In this document: piece by piece, positions 1 to 11,200 of the stretch
Layout of the letters: every line of letters begins with the position of its first letter
Position numbering within the stretch: position 1 is the stretch's first letter
DNA from: Mesostigma viride
Taxonomy: Eukaryota; Streptophyta; Mesostigmatophyceae; Mesostigmatales; Mesostigmataceae
Direction: 5' to 3'
Length of the DNA stretch: 64,000 bases
Assembly (NCBI GenBank): GCA_009746045.1
Contig: RPFO01000123.1
Location: forward strand, 1,688,542-1,752,541
Notes under the pieces: model-generated
What the model was told of the DNA's origin: nothing
Database searches by the model: none
Seen by the model: the letters and a program-made list of their open reading frames with translations, nothing else
Translations under genes and position numbers: made by a program

Positions 1-396
1 CCCTCCCTCCCTCCTCCCTCCCGAGTCCTCCTCCCTCTCCCCCGCGCCTCCCCCACCCTCCCTCCCTCCCCTCCCTCCCTCCCTCCCTCCCTCCTCCCCC
101 TCTCTCCTCCCTCCCTCCCTCCCTCGCCTCCCTCCCCCTCCCTCCCTCCCTCCCTCCCTCGCTCCCTCCCTCCCTCCTCCCTCCCTCTCCTCCCTCCTCC
201 CTCCCTCCCTCCCTCCCTCCCTCCCCCCTCTCCTCCCTCCTCCCTCCCTCCCTCCCTCCCTCCTCCCTCCCCCTCCCTCCCCCCTCCTCCCCTCCCTCCC
301 TCCCTCCCTCCCTCCCTCCCTCCTCCCTCCCTCCCTCCTCCCTCCCTCCCTCCCTCCCTCCCTCGCCTCCCTCCCTCGCTCCCTCCCTGCCCTCAC
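1..396. repeat. Pyrimidine tract (CCCT)n at left edge
   Basis: Nearly pure CCCT/CCCTCC repeat without a gene. It directly follows the donor of the last visible exon of the minus-strand cysteine-rich gene (exon ends at 397), so it lies inside that gene's next intron, as a purine tract on the transcribed strand. Confidence 0.9.
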
Positions 397-3300
397 CTTG
401 GCACCTGATCCCGCCGCGTCCACGTACAGCCAGTCCTGCCCCGCGGCTGACAAGCCAGGGTATGCGTTGTAGGACAGTTGGCAATAGGCCCCACCGCCGC
501 CCACGCAGCGGTACCAGCCGTGGCCATTGGCCGCACCCACGCGTACAAACTGGCGCCCGTTCCTGCAGGTTGTGGCGTTGCTTGTGGCATGCATTACTAT
601 GAAAAATGGCAAGCGGGTCTTGTATGGCAAGGCATGCATGAACGGGGGAGCCTGAAGAAATGCAGGGCTCCCAAGCCAAGGCATACCGAACCCAGGGTTT
701 GTACGAAATGCATTGCGTACCACTTGCCCCGATAGAGGAGAGTTGGTGATCGCAGCCATCGGGAGCAAAAGATACCTGGATCAGTGGTTGGATGCGTTAG
801 GTCCGTAAGACCTTGCAATGGTTATAATTGCTGCACCAGTAATGATAGCAACACTGGTGTCTAGAACTTGGCCAGCAAGACTTAACGATATAATAGTTGT
901 TGTGTGCAATATTATTGGCAGCCAGTAATATAAATAGTAGGAGGGGAGGGGGGGGGGGGGAGGGGAGGGGAGGGGAGGGGGAGGGGGGGGAGGGGGAGGG
1001 GAGGGGGAGGGGAGGGGAGGGGAGGGGAGGGGGAGGGGGAGGGGGAGGGGAGGGGGAGGGGAGGGGGAGGGGGGAGGGGGAGGGAGGGGAGGGAGGGGAG
1101 GGGAGGGGGAGGGGGAGGGAGGGGGAGGGGGAGGGGAGGGGAGGGGGAGGGGGAGGGGGAGGGGAGGGGAGGGGGGGAGGGAGGGGGAGGGAGGGGGGGG
1201 AGGGGAGGGAGGGGAGGGAGGGGGAGGGGGAGGGGAGGGGAGGGGGAGGGGAGGGGAGGGGAGGGGGGGGAGGGGGAGGGGGGGGAGGGGAGGGGAGGGG
1301 AGGGGAGGGGGAGGGGGAGGGGAGGGGGAGGGAGGGGAGGGGAGGGGGAGGGGAGGGGGGAGAGGGGGAGGGGGAGGGAGGGGGAGGGGAGGGAGGGAGG
1401 AGGGGGAGGGGGAGGGGAGGGGAGGGGGAGGGGAGGGAGGGGAGGGGGAGGGGAGGGGGAGGGGGGGAGGGAGGGGAGGGGAGGGGAGGAGGGGGAGGGG
1501 GAGGGGAGGGAGGGGGAGGGGGAGGGAGGGGAGGGGAGGGGAGGGGGAGGGGAGGGGGAGGGGAGCGGTGGCGGCCGCGGGCGCGGGCGCGGGCGCGGGC
1601 GCGAGCGCGGTCGCGGTGGCAGCGGCGGGCGCGTGGCGGCGGCGGTCGCGGTCGCGGGGCGGGGGCGGGCGGCGTGGGGGCGGGGGCGGGGCGGGGCGGC
1701 GTGGGGCGCGGGGGCGGGGGCGGGCGGGGCGGGGGCGGGGCGGGGCGGGGGCGGGGCGGGGGCGGGGCGGGGGCGGGGCGGGGGCGGGGCGGGGGCGGGG
1801 CGGGGCGGGGCGGGGGCGGGGGCGGGGGCGGGCGGGGGCGGGGCGGGGGCGGGGGGCGGGGGCGGGGGGCGGGGCGGGGCGGGGCGGGGGGGCGGGGGCG
1901 GGGCGGGGGCGGGGGCGGGGGCGGGGGCGGGGGGGGGGGGGGCGGGGCGGGGGCGGGGGCGGGGCGGGGGCGGGGGCGGGGGCGGGGCGGGCCGCGCGGG
2001 GGCGGGGGCGGGGGCCGCGGCGGGGGCGGGGGCGGGGGCGGCGGCGGCATTGTGATGTGCAGCCAAGCAGGTGCATGTCCAGACACCCCTTTTCTGGTCA
2101 GGCCAAAGGACACGGTGCGTGCTTATCAAAACATGCTTTGCATAACATCTAGATTAAACCTGGCAGGAACTATACGTGGAGAGCAAACAACATCAAGTAC
2201 TTGGTAACAGGATGCATGCTCAGGATGTTCGCTCATGCTTAGGCCCACCGTAGGCTACCACAAGCGGAGCAGCACCAAGCACACAAAGCAGCAACAAGCC
2301 CACAGAGCAGCACCAAGCACACAGAGCAGCACCAAGCAAGAGAAGCAGAACCAAGCATGCCAGGCGGATCGAAGCCTACCAGAAGCGGATGGGCGCGCCG
2401 TAGTAGCGGTAGCCGACAGACTGCAGCCCCTGCACCATTGGTGTGGGACCGCTGGCCCCCGCGATGAAGCGGCATCCGTAGGGGTGCCTCAGCTGCAAGC
2501 GGAACTGGGCCTGCGTGGTCGGGCAGGGGATGAAGGTGCCTGGATGATGGACGAGGGATGGACGAGGGATGGACGGATACCCAAGGAAGGGATGTCGGCA
2601 CGCGCACGCGGTGGGTGAAAGGGTGCAAGCAGGTGGTGGGCGAAGAGGCGGAAGCAGGTGGTGGGCGAAGAGGCGGAAGGAGGCGGTGGGTGAGGCTAGT
2701 GAGATGCGATGCGGGAAATGGCAAGTGATTTGCTTCTTTCTTGAGACCTGCGCGCTTGTTTGCGAAGAGGTGATAACGGGTTAAGGGCCAAAGTTCAAGC
2801 TTGTGCCAACGTCGGATGCCCATGTTTATTGAACGCATCGCATGCATCCTTGCCAGTCAGATACCACCCATGCATCCTGCGCCACCATGTTCTGATGTGG
2901 AACACACGTTGCCGCACAAGTCAAATGCACAGGAGCACTGAAGACGCTCACCGCCGTGGGGGCAATCACCATGTTTAGTAGACTGTTTGGCGGGTGGCAA
3001 TCACCATGTGTGGCTGACTGCTTGGTGGGTGGCAATCACCATGTGTGGCTAACTGCTTGGTGGGTGGCAATCCCGTGTGTGGTAGACTGTTTGGCGGGTG
3101 GCAATCGCCATGTTTGGCTGACTGCTTGGTGGGTGGCAATCACCCGTGTGTGGTAGACTGTTTGGCAGGTGGCAATCACCATGTTTGGCTGACTGTTTGG
3201 TGGGTGGCAATCACCCGTATGTGGTAGACTGCTTGGTCGGTGGCAATCACCCGTGTGTGGTAGACTGTTTGGCGGGTGGCAATCACCATGTTTGGCTGAC

Positions 3301-6300
3301 TGTTTGGTGGGTGGCAATCACCCGTATGTGGTAGACTGCTTGGTCGGTGGCAATCACCCGTGTGTGGCTGACTGTTTGGTTGGTGGCAATCACCATGTTT
3401 GGTTGGCTGTTTGGTTGGTGGCAATCACCCGTATGTGGTAGACTGCTTGGTCGGTGGCAATCACCCGTGTGTGGCTGACTGTTTGGTTGGTGGCAATCAC
3501 CATGTTTGGTTGGCTGTTTGGTTGGTGGCAATCACCCGTGTGTGGCTGACTGCTTGGTGGGTGGCAATCACCCGTGTGTGGCTGACTGTTTGGTTGGTGG
3601 CAATCACCATGTGTGGCTGACTGTTTGGTTGGTGGCAATCACCCGTATGTGGTAGACTGCTTGGTGGGTGGCAATAACCATGTGTGGTAGACTGTTTGGT
3701 GGGTGGCAATCACCATGTTTGGTAGCCTGTTTGGTGGGTGGCAATCACCATATTTGGTTGACTGTTTGGTGGGTGGCAATCACCATGTTTGGTAGCCTGT
3801 TTGGTGGGTGGCAATCACCATGTTTGGCTGACTGGTTGGTGGGTGGCAATCACCATGTGTGGTTGACTGGTTCGTGGGTGGCACAGGCAACGGGTAAGTA
3901 AGCAATGGATGGGCAGCACCTACCGCCCCTGGGCTGGCACACGTTCCTTGCCTCGCTGCAGGTCTGCGTGACCCGGTCACACGGTGGCCTTCCCTGCATG
4001 CAGTAGCTGTCGACACATGTCTCCTGCCCGTTGCAGAACAAGTAGTCGTCGCATTCCCAGTCGTACCGGCACTCTGCGCACGTGAGGGGTGCACCGGGGC
4101 AGTTGTTGAAGTCTCGGTATAATCCACACGCATACGGTAGGCAGTCGGTCGCCTCTCGTTATTCTGTTTAGGCGTTTATAAAGCGGGTCTACTGAGAGCA
4201 GCCCTCCACAACAAGCATACGTGACATCCGTTGCATTCCTCAGGACTCGTTTTTCCTGCTGGCCTGCCTGCTATGTGCCGTCATCCATCCCCCCAGCATT
4301 ATGCCCACGGGTTTTTGCGATTATGCTCGCGTAGGCAACAGACAGCCGCAGGAATGCCATCAGCTTTAACACAGTGCCACAAGGACTCGACAAAAATAGG
4401 TGTGTGTATATAGAGGCATAGTTGCCGTAGTTTCCCATTCTGTTCGCGCTCTCCTTATGCAGGCTTAAACCAAATGGCCCTGTGTACGCCAACAATAACA
4501 CAACTAACCGTTTATACTGGTATAATATGAGGGATGGCGTACATGCCCCTCTGGTATCCCTTTGCGGTGACCTACCCCCATACAGCTCGCAGCTGCCAAA
4601 CTCCTCCACGCAGATCTCGCCCGGACCGCACGGCGGCGAGCCCGCGACGCATCGCCCGAGTACGCATGCCTCCTCGCCGTTACAGAACACAGCGTCCCTG
4701 CAGTCGTAGTCGTAGATGCAGGCATCTCCTGGGGGGGGGCAAGGAGAAGTGTGTGTGTGGGGTGGCGGCGAGGGTGGTGTGTGTGCGTGTGTGTGTGCGC
4801 GCATGCACGTGTGGTGGTGGTGGTGGTGGTGGTGGCGGGGGGCAAGAGGGGGGAGGGGGGAAGGGGGGGAAGGCGGGGGAAGGGGGGGGAAGGGGAGGGG
4901 AAGGGGGGGGAAGGGGGGGAAGGGGGGGGAAGGGGGGGGAAGGGGGGGGAAGTGGGGGAAGGGGGGGGAAGGGGGGGAAGGGGGGGGGGGGGAAGGGGGG
5001 GGAAGGGGGGGAAGGGGGGGAAGGGGGGGAAGGGGGGGGAAGGGGGGGGAAGGGGGGGAAGGGGGGGAAGGGGGGGGGAAGGGGGGGGAAGGGGGGGGAA
5101 AGGGGGGAAAGGGGGGGGAAAGGGGGGGGAAAGGGTGTGTGTGTGAAGGGGGGGGGGGGGGGGGTGAAGGGGGGGAAAGGGGGGCCGAAGGGGGGTGAAG
5201 GGGGGGCGAATGGGGGGAAAGGGGGGGGGAGGCGGGGGGAAAGGGGGGGGAAGGGGGGAGAGGGGGGTGAATTAAAATCAAGTTTAATTGCGGACTCAGA
5301 TGTGTCCATGTCGATGTGAAGACTCTGCGACCCTCAAACATCCACTGGGGGATCATTCTGCGCACAACCTTCGTAGCATGGGAGATGCTTGTTTCCCCCA
5401 CATGGTGCCCCTACTCGCATGGGCGCTCCTACTCGCATGGGCGCTCCTACTCGCATGGGCGCTCCTACTCACATGGGCGCTCCTACTCGCATGGGCGCTC
5501 GAAGATACCCACGTCCTCATCAACTTGGCTGGCATGTGCCGTGTTTACTCATGCGGTCTACTCTCCGTGCTGGCATGATAACACATCGCGTCAGGTCCCT
5601 ACCAGCAGCAAATGACGGAGATGCGCTTCTGTGGTATGCTGTGAAACGTTTTCACGACCAGAAGATCCAAATACTCCCTCCCCGTGTGACGTCGGGCAGC
5701 ATGCATGTGATAGCCCACATGGATGATTGGGTAAACACTTGTGAGCACATGCTGATGGGGAAGGGGGTGGGGGAAAGGCATGCCGCACAACTACACAGAG
5801 GCCATTGAGTGATTCTTTGTAGTAGCATAGAAACAAAGCAATCACGGCCAATCCAGCCGTGCCAGATGCCAGCAGCCGTTAGCAAGCAAAGTGGACCTGC
5901 TGCCATCGGCTATGCTATCATGTGGAAGAAAACCACGACGCTTGGGACAGCCGTCGAAGTTAATTTTGGAACGGAGGAATCCGACCCCTCTAGCTCTCTC
6001 TAGACCCACGGTCACCCCCGCGGCGCCTATTTGTAGCCGTGGGATTGCACAGATGCGTACCGACGGCGGCGGGCCGCATGGCATCGCCCTTGCCATCCTG
6101 CGAGGGGCCAGCGCTGTCCTTGGAACCCTTGTTGGCAGCGACCGCCGTGGCTGGCGCTGCGTCTTCGTCCCGTCGCTGCTTAGGCAAAGGGACGTCAGCG
6201 AAACACACGAATAGGCCGCATACGTTCCACGGTGTGACACGAGGCCATCTCTTGAAAAAACGGGAGATGCGCACGACCGACAAACATAGGTCTCGGGCGT

Positions 6301-6477
6301 GAGGCTAGCGGGGCGCAAGGTCACAAATGCGGGATGTCAGCACTCAGCAGAGACTGGTAACGGCTCGGCGGCGTTGGCATGGGATAACGCGGCTCCACTG
6401 TTACTTACCTCCGCGGATGCGGCGTCACGAGCAAATGCCGCGACTACAACCAGCACGAACAACCAAGCGTACTTCAT
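397..6477 (-). CDS. Secreted cysteine-rich protein, paralogue A (partial at 3' end)
   Basis: Six exons, read right to left: 6477-6409, 6175-6061, 4728-4576, 4154-3924, 2539-2380 and 562-397, with intron phases 0,1,1,1,2,0. The last exon lies beyond the left edge. Exon 1 (23 codons) is a signal peptide (MKYAWLFVLVVVAAF) ending at a GTAAGT donor. Exon 2 is a low-complexity linker ending PAAV. Exons 3 and 4 encode cysteine modules with the core FCNGxExC followed by a PPC spacing. This style of repeat is common in secreted cysteine-rich proteins. Exons 5 and 6 encode an unrecognised domain with HPYGCRFIAG, YGAPIRFW and GWYRCVG. All joins keep frame. The acceptor of exon 4 (AACGAG) is the weakest. 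The gene is a head-to-head paralogue of the plus-strand gene at 8202. A role in cell wall, matrix or secretion is inferred; no enzyme motif is seen. Confidence 0.75.
938..1565. repeat. Purine tract (GGGGA)n
   Basis: About 630 bases of G-rich purine repeat in the intron between the 2539-2380 and 562-397 exons of the minus-strand gene. On the transcribed strand it is a long pyrimidine tract. Open frames across it are artefacts. Confidence 0.9.
1566..2047. repeat. GC tract (GGGGGC)n
   Basis: About 480 bases of almost pure G and C directly after the purine tract, in the same intron. It has strong G-quadruplex potential on the plus strand. The switch from GGGGA to GGGGGC units at 1565 is abrupt. 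Confidence 0.9.
2965..3885. repeat. Minisatellite, ~35 bp units in a 107 bp higher-order period
   Basis: About 25 copies of a 34-36 bp unit built on GGTGGCAATCACC. Three units form a 107 bp higher-order repeat in the middle of the array (compare 3146 and 3253). It lies in the intron between the 4154-3924 and 2539-2380 exons of the minus-strand gene. Confidence 0.9.
4732..5268. repeat. (GGGGGGAA)n purine tract
   Basis: Begins at the acceptor of the 4728-4576 exon, so on the coding strand it forms an oversized polypyrimidine tract directly before the splice site. A short GTG/TGTG run occupies 4749-4835. Confidence 0.9.
5407..5500. repeat. 18 bp tandem repeat
   Basis: Five copies of an 18 bp unit containing CGCATGGGCGCTCCTACT, in the intron between the 6175-6061 and 4728-4576 exons of the minus-strand gene. 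Confidence 0.85.
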
Positions 6478-8201
6478 TCAAATGCGATTTGTCTATGAGA
6501 ATTTTTTGTTGCTTGCAGGATCAGTGCGACACGGCGTGGCCGTTGGAGCCAGGAATCGCCACGATTGAGAGCCAAGCGCCAGTGAGTGACCGATCAATCT
6601 CGTCAGAAACGCAAGACAGTATTATAACGACAGGAGGCTCAGTTAGAAAGCGTATGTGCGTACGCACGCTTGGAAACGCGAGAATTCTTCCGGCATTGCC
6701 GGGCCCCTATCCTTTATCCAAGGAAATTTTCTGACCTAAGCAACCGCATGAAGGCCGCCACGCAAGAATGCCTCGGAGGCCTCAGGAAGCGAAATATCGG
6801 CCAAGGAGCACGTTGCGTCTGGATACCATCCATAACTGTCCCTGGAAAAGAAGCAGTAATTCTGCTAACTACCGCACGACATTGTCCTGTAGGGGCCGTA
6901 CGAATGTGCAATAAGCGCAGGCCACCAGCAGGTAAGATGGCAAACATTTGCGAAGTGTCAGGCTTGCGTGCCAAAGCTTGTGACTGTCTGGCAACAAATC
7001 GAAGCTCCAGAGAACTACTGATGAAGGACATGACTGGATTTCGCAGTTTCGGCTGGAGTAAGTACGACGGACACCCTGTCAACGCTCGCGTGCAAAACTG
7101 CGAAGTGCCCGAGACCCCGAGTTGCGCATGCAGCAAGCACGCAGACAAATCCTGTGGTGCAGTGATGGTGCAGTGATTGTGCAGTGATGGTGGTTTACTA
7201 TGTATGTACTGTCTCACGTGCCCACGTGAGGCCGTACAGTGCGGATAAACACGTGGCGCCAAATACATTTGCGGGTTGAATGGACACGTGGCATATTTGT
7301 ATGTCTGAGTCGGCTCACACGCACTACCGGCCACACAGGTGCGGGCACCAGCACTGGCACTACCGGTACCTAATTGCACTCTTTCACATCGACGTCTTCC
7401 TACGTTCGACCTTCCTACGTTCGACGTCCAGCTATCACAATTTTCTGCATCATACAACACAGGCTAGCAAGGCGGGGCTTGATGTTTACCATTAGCGTAG
7501 GAAATGGTTGATGGAATCCCAGTACTTTCTACCCAGTACTTTCTACCCAGTACTATCATCTACTGCCGGCAATGTCGTAGCGTAGGATGCTGCCCTTGAA
7601 ACCTGGCAAATCCAGACCCAGGCTTGATGGTACGTCGCAGCAGCGACTGTCCTGTGTCGCTCAGGATCCTTCCGGGCAGTGCAGGATGCTTTGTAGTTTC
7701 TACCGGGCATGTGCACAGATTCTACCGGGCATGTGCACAGCCTCGTATGCAGGTTACACGTTACAAATTGGAGAATTACAAGAAACAGGATCGTGGGGCG
7801 CCGATGGGCAGGAAGAGGATGGTTAAATTTCCGGGCAAGGCACAACGTGCCGACCAAGTTCCATCCCGAGGTTTCAGATCGCATCTCTCCGAGCCATTTG
7901 ACTTGTGACCCCCCCGCCGCCTGCTTTTGACAACGTACAAGTTTCAACTCTCTCTGGGCCAAGGTATGCGAGGGCGCTCCGTGCGCTGGAGATTCATTTC
8001 GGCTGTTTACTCTTTGTGAATACCTAGAGTTGTTCAGAATGAACCGGCACGACATTGTGTGCTGTTTCGAAATGCGTTATTTACGCGCTCTACAGTAAGT
8101 CTATGCGATGTCGGCACCTGGTAATGTACTGAAAGCAACTTTTGACTCCACCCTGCGTTGTTTCACCCTTGGTCACCCTGGCCCCGCAGCCCATCGGTCG
8201 A
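6478..8201. promoter_or_regulatory. Shared divergent intergenic region
   Basis: 1.7 kb between the start codons of two head-to-head paralogues, so it should contain both promoters and may act bidirectionally. Short direct repeats are visible: a 15 bp unit (CTTCCTACGTTCGAC) twice at 7396-7425, a CCCAGTACTTTCTA repeat at 7518-7553, and a 22 bp unit containing CTACCGGGCATGTGCACAG twice at 7700-7740. No convincing coding exon is seen. Promoter function is inferred from position only. Confidence 0.5.
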
Positions 8202-11200
8202 ATGAAGTCCGTCCGCCTTCTTGTCCTGTTCGCAAGTGCAGCGCTTGCACTTTGCGCAGCTGTGGAGGTGGTAAGAATGTGGATGTTGTCTCATCCTCCG
8301 GCCCCTCATGGGTGGCTTATCGAGCGGATCATGTGCAATCTGCCTGATTGCAAGACGGTGGGAGTACAGTGCATTATCCTGTAACTGAAATTTTTGTTTT
8401 CTCCCTGGCTGAGCCTTCTTTTTTGCTTCCGAATTGCAGGGTGCCACAGATGCGCAGCAGCCTACCGCAGTTGGTGAGTTTTTCCTTTTTTGAACCGATG
8501 TTATACTGTCATATTCTTCAAAAAATAAATACCGTGCTAAGTCTAGTGCTTCGCTGCTTTCCCCCCCCCACACACTTATGCCGGGAAGTCGTTGCGCCAC
8601 GCTGGTGACACGCCTTGCTCTCTTTCCCCCCTAAGCTGCTGCCGTGGTGCGCAACCCTTTGAAACATGACCGCACAAGCCGTCTACAGTCGCGCCTTGTC
8701 TTCGTGAATGCGTATGGAGGGTGGCCGCATGAAGGTGGCAACTGGTAGCAGGTTTGGGGTCGTGGCAGCCTGGGGGTGGTGAGCCCCAGGGTGTGGCCTC
8801 TGTCCCCTCCAGTGCAGGGACAGCTGCGTACCACCCGCTATGTGTGAGCCCTGCCCACCTTGCTGCTGCTGTAGTGACTAAACACTTGCACGCGGCCTGT
8901 ATGACTCCACGCAGCATGCATGTGCCACCAAGCAGTTCTAGCGGGTGCCCCTACCGGGGGACAACGGTGCCCCAGCCGCCCACTGTCCACCCACTGACTT
9001 ATATTACCTACTAAGTGCGGCGACCGGAGCTAAGAACCCTGGATCGGGTCGTGTGCTGGTGTTGCTGCCTCGAGCATTCGTTCATCTTACGACTATATAC
9101 TGCTGTGCACATACTAGCGCCATGTCTATCGTGGACGCGCCAGCTGTGCAGCCTATGGTCATCCTGATTCCCTGATTACGTGCCCCGTCTCCTGTCCACG
9201 CCCCCTGTCCCATGTCCCAGGAGACCCCTGCACGACCAACGCCAATTGCACGGACAACCTCGTTTGCAACGGCGCGACCTGCGTGGGTGAGTGAGCAGAG
9301 CGTTGCAGATAGGAGGCACCTGGGTGGAAGGAACGAAGGGCAGAGGGGGGGGGGGGGCCATCGGCAGGGCACCATGGGGCGCGATTTTCGTTATTGTAAG
9401 TTGTGATAATACTGGTGGGGCATGGCCTTCTAAGACGAGTGATCAAGGTTGGGCGGGTAGGGTTGGGCGGGTAGGGCTGGGCGGGTAGGGTTGGGCCAGT
9501 AGGTGGGCTGGTTGGGTAGGGCGGGTAGGGCTGGGAACTAGGTCTACGTTGGGGTCTATGTTGGGGTCTATGTTGGGGTCTATGTTGGGGTCGGTCTATG
9601 TTGGGGCCTATGTCGGGGCCTATGTCGGGGTCTATGTCAGGGTCTATGTCGGGGTCTATGTTGGGGTCTATGTCGGGGTCTATGTCGGGGTCTATGTTGG
9701 GGTTGCAGGGCGATGGCAAGGGAGGGTAAGGGAGGGAGCTCGAAGCAAAGTATGTACACAAAATGTGAGTGCTGCTGCAGGACCACCGCTGGATAAGGGG
9801 GTCCTGCCGCCGGCCTTTGTTTTGAGCGCATGAGAGATATGTCCCTGTGAAGAAAGCTTAGAGAACCCTCCCCTATGTCCCTGTGAAGAAGGCTTGGAGA
9901 ATCCTCCCCTCGGCATTTCTTTCTTGAAAATGTTTGGGTTTTGTGCTAATAGAATGGGAGACGAATGTTACCACAAACGGTGCAGAATGCTTGCGGAACA
10001 GCGACTGCAGCGACGACGTCTTCTGCAACGGCATCGAGCAATGCGTGAACAACGTGTGCATGGGCGGCAAGGCGCCGTGCACCGCGCGCCAGCTGTGTGA
10101 CGAATCTGCCAACGTGTGCAGGAACACGCGCGGTGAGCGGGGAAGGGGGAGCCCGGTCGTTGTGCTGGGGTAAATGCGGCACCCTTTAGGCAAGCCTTTT
10201 GGTTTTGCCACACCGTATACTGCTCTTTAAAGTGGAAGGGTGCATTGACGTTCATTTCTGCGTGACACTGCGTCCCAGGATGTCATGGTGTCATGGCCGT
10301 TGTAGGAAGTATCAGAATCCAGCTCGCCGTCACCTCCACCCGCCTGGACTTCCCAATGCAGGTTCACCTACTAGGTTTCAGCAATATTTTTCTGGTGGGC
10401 TCCCATTCTCTCTCTCCTGGCTTTATGCTTGGATGTACTTTTGAGCATGAGGCCAGGACTTGCAATGTATCTTACCATGTGTTATTCTTACGGCACCTGG
10501 CTAACCACTTCCTTCCCGCCCTTGTCTCCTTTAAAAGGCTCATCTATCTATCGCTGATCTATTTAAGTACGTCTTCCCCACATTCACACCCTCAAAAGAT
10601 ATCTTCCCCTCTCTTCTTCTGCACCAGTGCACCCCATCTGCTCTTTTCCTTGTGCCTGTCTCTCTCGCTCTCATTAGATTATTACAATATTAAATAAAAT
10701 AAAACAATTAAAACTTTATGATACTTTATTGACATTTAATTTAAACGATCTCTCTCTCTCTCTCGCGCGCGCGCACCAGTGCCCCCGTGCCCCCGCTCTC
10801 TCCCCGTCCCTTTCTCTCCCCCTCCCTCCCTCTCTCCCTCTCTCTACCTGCCCTTTGTCCGCTGCGCCCATGTGGAGCCATCTGTCTGGTACCCACACCC
10901 GCATGGCCGGTGCGTGGGATGCTGTGTTCCCACGGCCTTCGTGGGTGCTGACCCGCGGAGCGTGGTGGTTTGCTCGCCCCAAGTACTAGCCTTGTGCACA
11001 GACCGAAGGACTAGCCTGAGCACACCATACTGGCGTGCCCACATATTCCTGTCTGCCGCCCCTTGCTGGTGGGTGCCCGCATATTCCTGTCTGCCGCCCC
11101 TTGCTGGTGGGTGCCCGCATATTCCTGTCTGCCGCCCCTTGCTGGTGGGTGCCCGCATATTCCTGTCTGCCGCCCCTGGCTGGTGGGTGCCCACATATTC

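Noticed and set aside
781-2207. Several 400-residue Pro/Arg- or Gly-rich open frames on both strands
   Set aside because: They are GGGGA and GGGGGC repeats read through in every frame, inside an intron of the minus-strand cysteine-rich gene.
4534-5319. Gly-rich and Pro-rich frames around the GGGGGGAA tract
   Set aside because: Repeat read-through; only the 4728-4576 part on the minus strand is an exon.
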